DNA of 58,947 nt. It comes from Candidatus Doudnabacteria bacterium (lineage in GTDB: Bacteria > Patescibacteriota > Doudnabacteria > UBA920). Both the position numbers and the translations under genes were made by a program. The notes under the pieces are model-generated. The model did not search any database. It saw only the letters and a list, made by a program, of their open reading frames with translations, and had not been told where the DNA came from. Location: contig JACRDK010000010.1 in the NCBI GenBank assembly GCA_016218585.1, forward strand, positions 132,974 through 191,920, read 5' to 3'. Positions 56,944-58,947 of this stretch are shown here, piece by piece. How positions within the stretch are numbered: the first letter of the stretch is position 1; each line of letters begins with the position of its first letter.

Positions 56944-57004
56944 ACGGTTATTATAGCAAACAAAAAACCCCTTTTGTATCTGGAGCCATCGCAAATTATA
57001 TTAA

Positions 57005-57025
57005 AACCGGCTTTCATTGGCCGGT
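57005..57025 (-). terminator. Terminator of 57051 gene
   Basis: ACCGGC and GCCGGT around a short loop; U-run on the minus strand. Confidence 0.6.
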
Positions 57026-57050
57026 GATAATATAATGTTTTATAGATTGA

Positions 57051-57752
57051 TTATTTGGTGATTCCGAGCTGACAATCAGTTGTTTCTTCCCCAGTATTTG
57101 GGTTCCAGCACTTGTAAGCAATACTTATGTCTTCAATAACGCCTTTTTGATTTTGAGTAGAAAGGGCGAGATCAATTGATAGTCGGTTACCCACATTCAG
57201 CAATTTTACCCAATCTGATACATAATAGTCTTGGGCATTAGGGTTGTAAGGCAAGTTAGGTAGGTAGGATATTGAATTTAATGGGATTAAAACTTCCGAA
57301 AGGCTGGTTATGTTGGGATTGAAGCTTATGCCCCGCGTTCTTAGGATGTGACCACCAAAACCTTGAGGGTTAATATAGATACTGTCGAATTTATCGTCAA
57401 GTTTTTTATTATTTACACTTGCATTAATATACAAATAACCGCATGCTATCTGGCTTTTACCAGAACGAATTAAGGTAATAGTTTTAGAATTAATAAATTT
57501 ACTATTTATTGCGTATGAGTTTAAATTACTTGCAAGCTTAATAACCTGACCATTACTAACGAGATTTAAATAAGCTTCGTATGTTTTAGGACAATCTAAA
57601 CTTGTAACAATTTTTTCTCGGACTATCTCTTTTTCAATTATTTGAGGTTCGTGAACTTTACTAACAACAAAATTTGTCCCAAGTATAATTAATGCCCCAG
57701 TTAAAAAGATTGTTATCACTTGAACTATTGGATTTTGTAGAAATTTATTCAT
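57051..57752 (-). CDS. Membrane-anchored hypothetical protein
   Basis: 233 residues: helix at about 10-31, charged linker, then a beta-rich domain (SGKSQIACGYLYINASVNN, about 95-115) ending in KCWNPNTGEETTDCQLG with two cysteines. Starts 4 nt after the next gene's stop, so co-transcribed. No family recognised. Confidence 0.55.
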   Translation of the reverse strand: MNKFLQNPIVQVITIFLTGALIILGTNFVVSKVHEPQIIEKEIVREKIVTSLDCPKTYEAYLNLVSNGQVIKLASNLNSYAINSKFINSKTITLIRSGKSQIACGYLYINASVNNKKLDDKFDSIYINPQGFGGHILRTRGISFNPNITSLSEVLIPLNSISYLPNLPYNPNAQDYYVSDWVKLLNVGNRLSIDLALSTQNQKGVIEDISIAYKCWNPNTGEETTDCQLGITK

Positions 57753-57756
57753 ATAT

Positions 57757-58116
57757 TTACTTTATTGGTCTTTTCTTAACCCACTCAAGTCTTGGAACGT
57801 TATCATGTAGAAGCAAAAAGGAAAATATTATTAAAGTAGCAGAAAGTAAAATAAATATCGAGGCGTGAATGGGGTCCGGAATGCTTTTCCACCAATCAAG
57901 AATTTCACCTAGTTGTATCTTATAGTATTGCGTATATGTTACAAAAACGACGGTCAAAATCAACCATACGTAGCTACTTACTTCTAAACCCACAGTCCAT
58001 CCAAGTGCAACTAAAAATACTAGCGTTATAACAATCAAACTAAGGAAAGGCAAATGATGAGGACTTGTAGGGAGTTCCTTTTTGTGTGCTTTGTGTTGTC
58101 CCTTTATTTTTTTCAT
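57757..58116 (-). CDS. Small three-helix membrane protein
   Basis: 119 residues from ATG 58116 (a further ATG at 58134 is only 6 residues upstream and abuts a TAAAAT box). Basic N-terminus KKIKGQHKAHKKELP, then helices at about 21-38, 42-60 and 83-103. Partner of the gene at 57051. Function unknown. Confidence 0.5.
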   Translation of the reverse strand: MKKIKGQHKAHKKELPTSPHHLPFLSLIVITLVFLVALGWTVGLEVSSYVWLILTVVFVTYTQYYKIQLGEILDWWKSIPDPIHASIFILLSATLIIFSFLLLHDNVPRLEWVKKRPIK

Positions 58117-58255
58117 ATTTAATTTATTGCACATATTTTAGCACAAATCATTTTTTTTGGCTAGAGTAAGGGGAAAAATAAGTCTATCGTTTATTTAATT
58201 GGTTATGTATTTTGCGTAGCAAAAACAAAAAGCCCTCTTTTTATCTGCTTGTAAA

Positions 58256-58298
58256 GTTTATAAAAAACAAGAGCTTTAGCCTCTTGTTTTTTATAAAC
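58256..58298. terminator. Terminator of DUF3800 gene
   Basis: GTTTATAAAAAACAAGAG and CTCTTGTTTTTTATAAAC, perfect 18-bp stem with a 7-nt loop. Confidence 0.85.
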
Positions 58299-58302
58299 TA
58301 GC

Positions 58303-58947
58303 TTATATTTTTGGAATTTTTGGGTTATTGGCAGGATCAAAGAAGTGCATTTTATAATCGTAAAGTGATGGGAAGCTTGGGTTGCTCCAATCAATGGGGA
58401 CTGTGTTATGTGATTCAATGTAGCTTAAAAGTTCCTTGTGTGGTTTAGAGATATCACCGCCATTTATTTTAGTAGCAAGAGCACCACTTAAAATGTCGGC
58501 TATTTGTAATACACCTAGGGTATGAGAAGAAGTTTGATTACAATAATCAATTGGTAATTTAAAATACAAATCTTTTTTGGCAAATTCTTTAATTTTTTTT
58601 GTTTCTACCACGCCAAGTTTTTGGTTTTCGTCAAATATTATAATTAAAGAGCTGCTAGGTTTTGCTAAAATAATTTTTCTGGCCAGCGCTCTTAATAGCA
58701 AATACGCTGCTTTAAATTTTTGCGATCGAGTTCTATAGCAAATTGCATGGAAGGTTGCTTTGGAGTTGCTAAAGAACAAGTCCAGGAACTCTTTATACTT
58801 ATTTACGTAAGTAGGTGTGACCTTAGACCATTTAAATTCCGCATAGCATTTATTTTTTATTCTAAATTTTATAAATTCGCACTCAAAATCGGCCAATAAG
58901 TTAGTTGGCAACGCAAAAGCACCGAGGACTTTTTTTGCCTCGGCATC
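58303..58947 (-). CDS. DUF3800 family protein (partial)
   Basis: At least 214 residues, open at the right edge of the window (the frame continues upstream as DAEAKKVLGAFA). EFKWSKVTPTYVNKYKEFLD, LIIIFDENQKLGVVETKKIK and ADILSGALATKINGGD are the DUF3800 pattern, a fold related to RNase H-like/transposase-associated nucleases and often found near defence or mobile genes. The catalytic Asp of the first strand would lie outside the window. Its neighbours give no mobile-element signal. Confidence 0.78.
   Translation of the reverse strand, partial: DAEAKKVLGAFALPTNLLADFECEFIKFRIKNKCYAEFKWSKVTPTYVNKYKEFLDLFFSNSKATFHAICYRTRSQKFKAAYLLLRALARKIILAKPSSSLIIIFDENQKLGVVETKKIKEFAKKDLYFKLPIDYCNQTSSHTLGVLQIADILSGALATKINGGDISKPHKELLSYIESHNTVPIDWSNPSFPSLYDYKMHFFDPANNPKIPKI

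Noticed and set aside
3236-58947. CRISPR array
   Set aside because: No direct repeats of 25-40 nt at constant spacing were seen and no cas genes; the repeats present are inverted, short-worded and singular per spacer.
58303-58947. DUF3800 gene as evidence of a mobile element or defence island
   Set aside because: Only the gene family hints at it; no transposase, integrase, terminal repeats or other defence genes are in the window.

Overview
The window looks like a chromosomal segment of a small-genome bacterium of the Candidate Phyla Radiation (Patescibacteria, most like Parcubacteria-type lineages). The reasons are short compact genes, A/T-rich spacers, VirB2-like pilin and type IV pilin proteins, isolated single-domain response regulators, a tryptophan synthase beta gene with no other trp genes, and many proteins with no recognisable family. 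Release factor 2 with its SPF and GGQ motifs is present and genes end in TAA, TAG and TGA, so UGA is read as stop. Both L1 and L9 are encoded.

Layout. 1-6.5 kb: the 3' end of folD, a membrane protein, a response regulator, then a secE / nusG / rplK / rplA block interrupted by three insertions (a YdjM-like membrane protein, a small unknown ORF between inverted repeats, an SPFH protein), and a second response regulator. 6.5-8.1 kb: small orphan genes and candidate small RNAs on the minus strand, each with strong signals. 8.1-12.8 kb: a thymidylate-supply cluster (dCMP deaminase, P-loop kinase, dUTPase, P-loop kinase, thymidylate kinase, ThyA, DHFR), functionally linked to folD. 12.8-24 kb: two divergent small genes, prfB, ftsE-ftsX, rplI, pyrG, rpmA, a Trm11-like methyltransferase, a roughly 500-nt structured RNA region, and a NifS-like desulfurase. 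24-30 kb (mostly minus): a pilin/peptidase fusion, an M23 peptidase, gltX, and a WecG-Nudix fusion. 30-33.6 kb: def, two tandem DEDD-exonuclease paralogues (one inactive) and fmt. 33.6-49 kb (mostly minus): mltG, a membrane channel-like protein, YjbQ, HU, queA, a DUF475 protein, rarA, alkD, LUD/HxlR, trpB, a pilin, an ABC transporter and small membrane genes. 49-59 kb: a Tim44-like protein, tRNA-Trp / rpmG / tRNA-Thr, two orphan genes, ahcY, truB, tRNA-Tyr, a VIT-family transporter and a partial DUF3800 gene.

Two general patterns stand out. First, many spacers carry degenerate inverted word repeats that begin almost at a stop codon and end almost at the next start codon, often enclosing a promoter; each spacer has its own words but the style is the same. 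Second, about ten small genes with no recognised family sit as single transcription units with near-consensus promoters, strong ribosome binding sites and strong hairpin terminators; several other genes look leaderless, with TATAAT ending only a few bases before the start codon. The most striking unexplained locus is the structured RNA region at 22.1-22.6 kb between a sunset-domain protein and the desulfurase gene.
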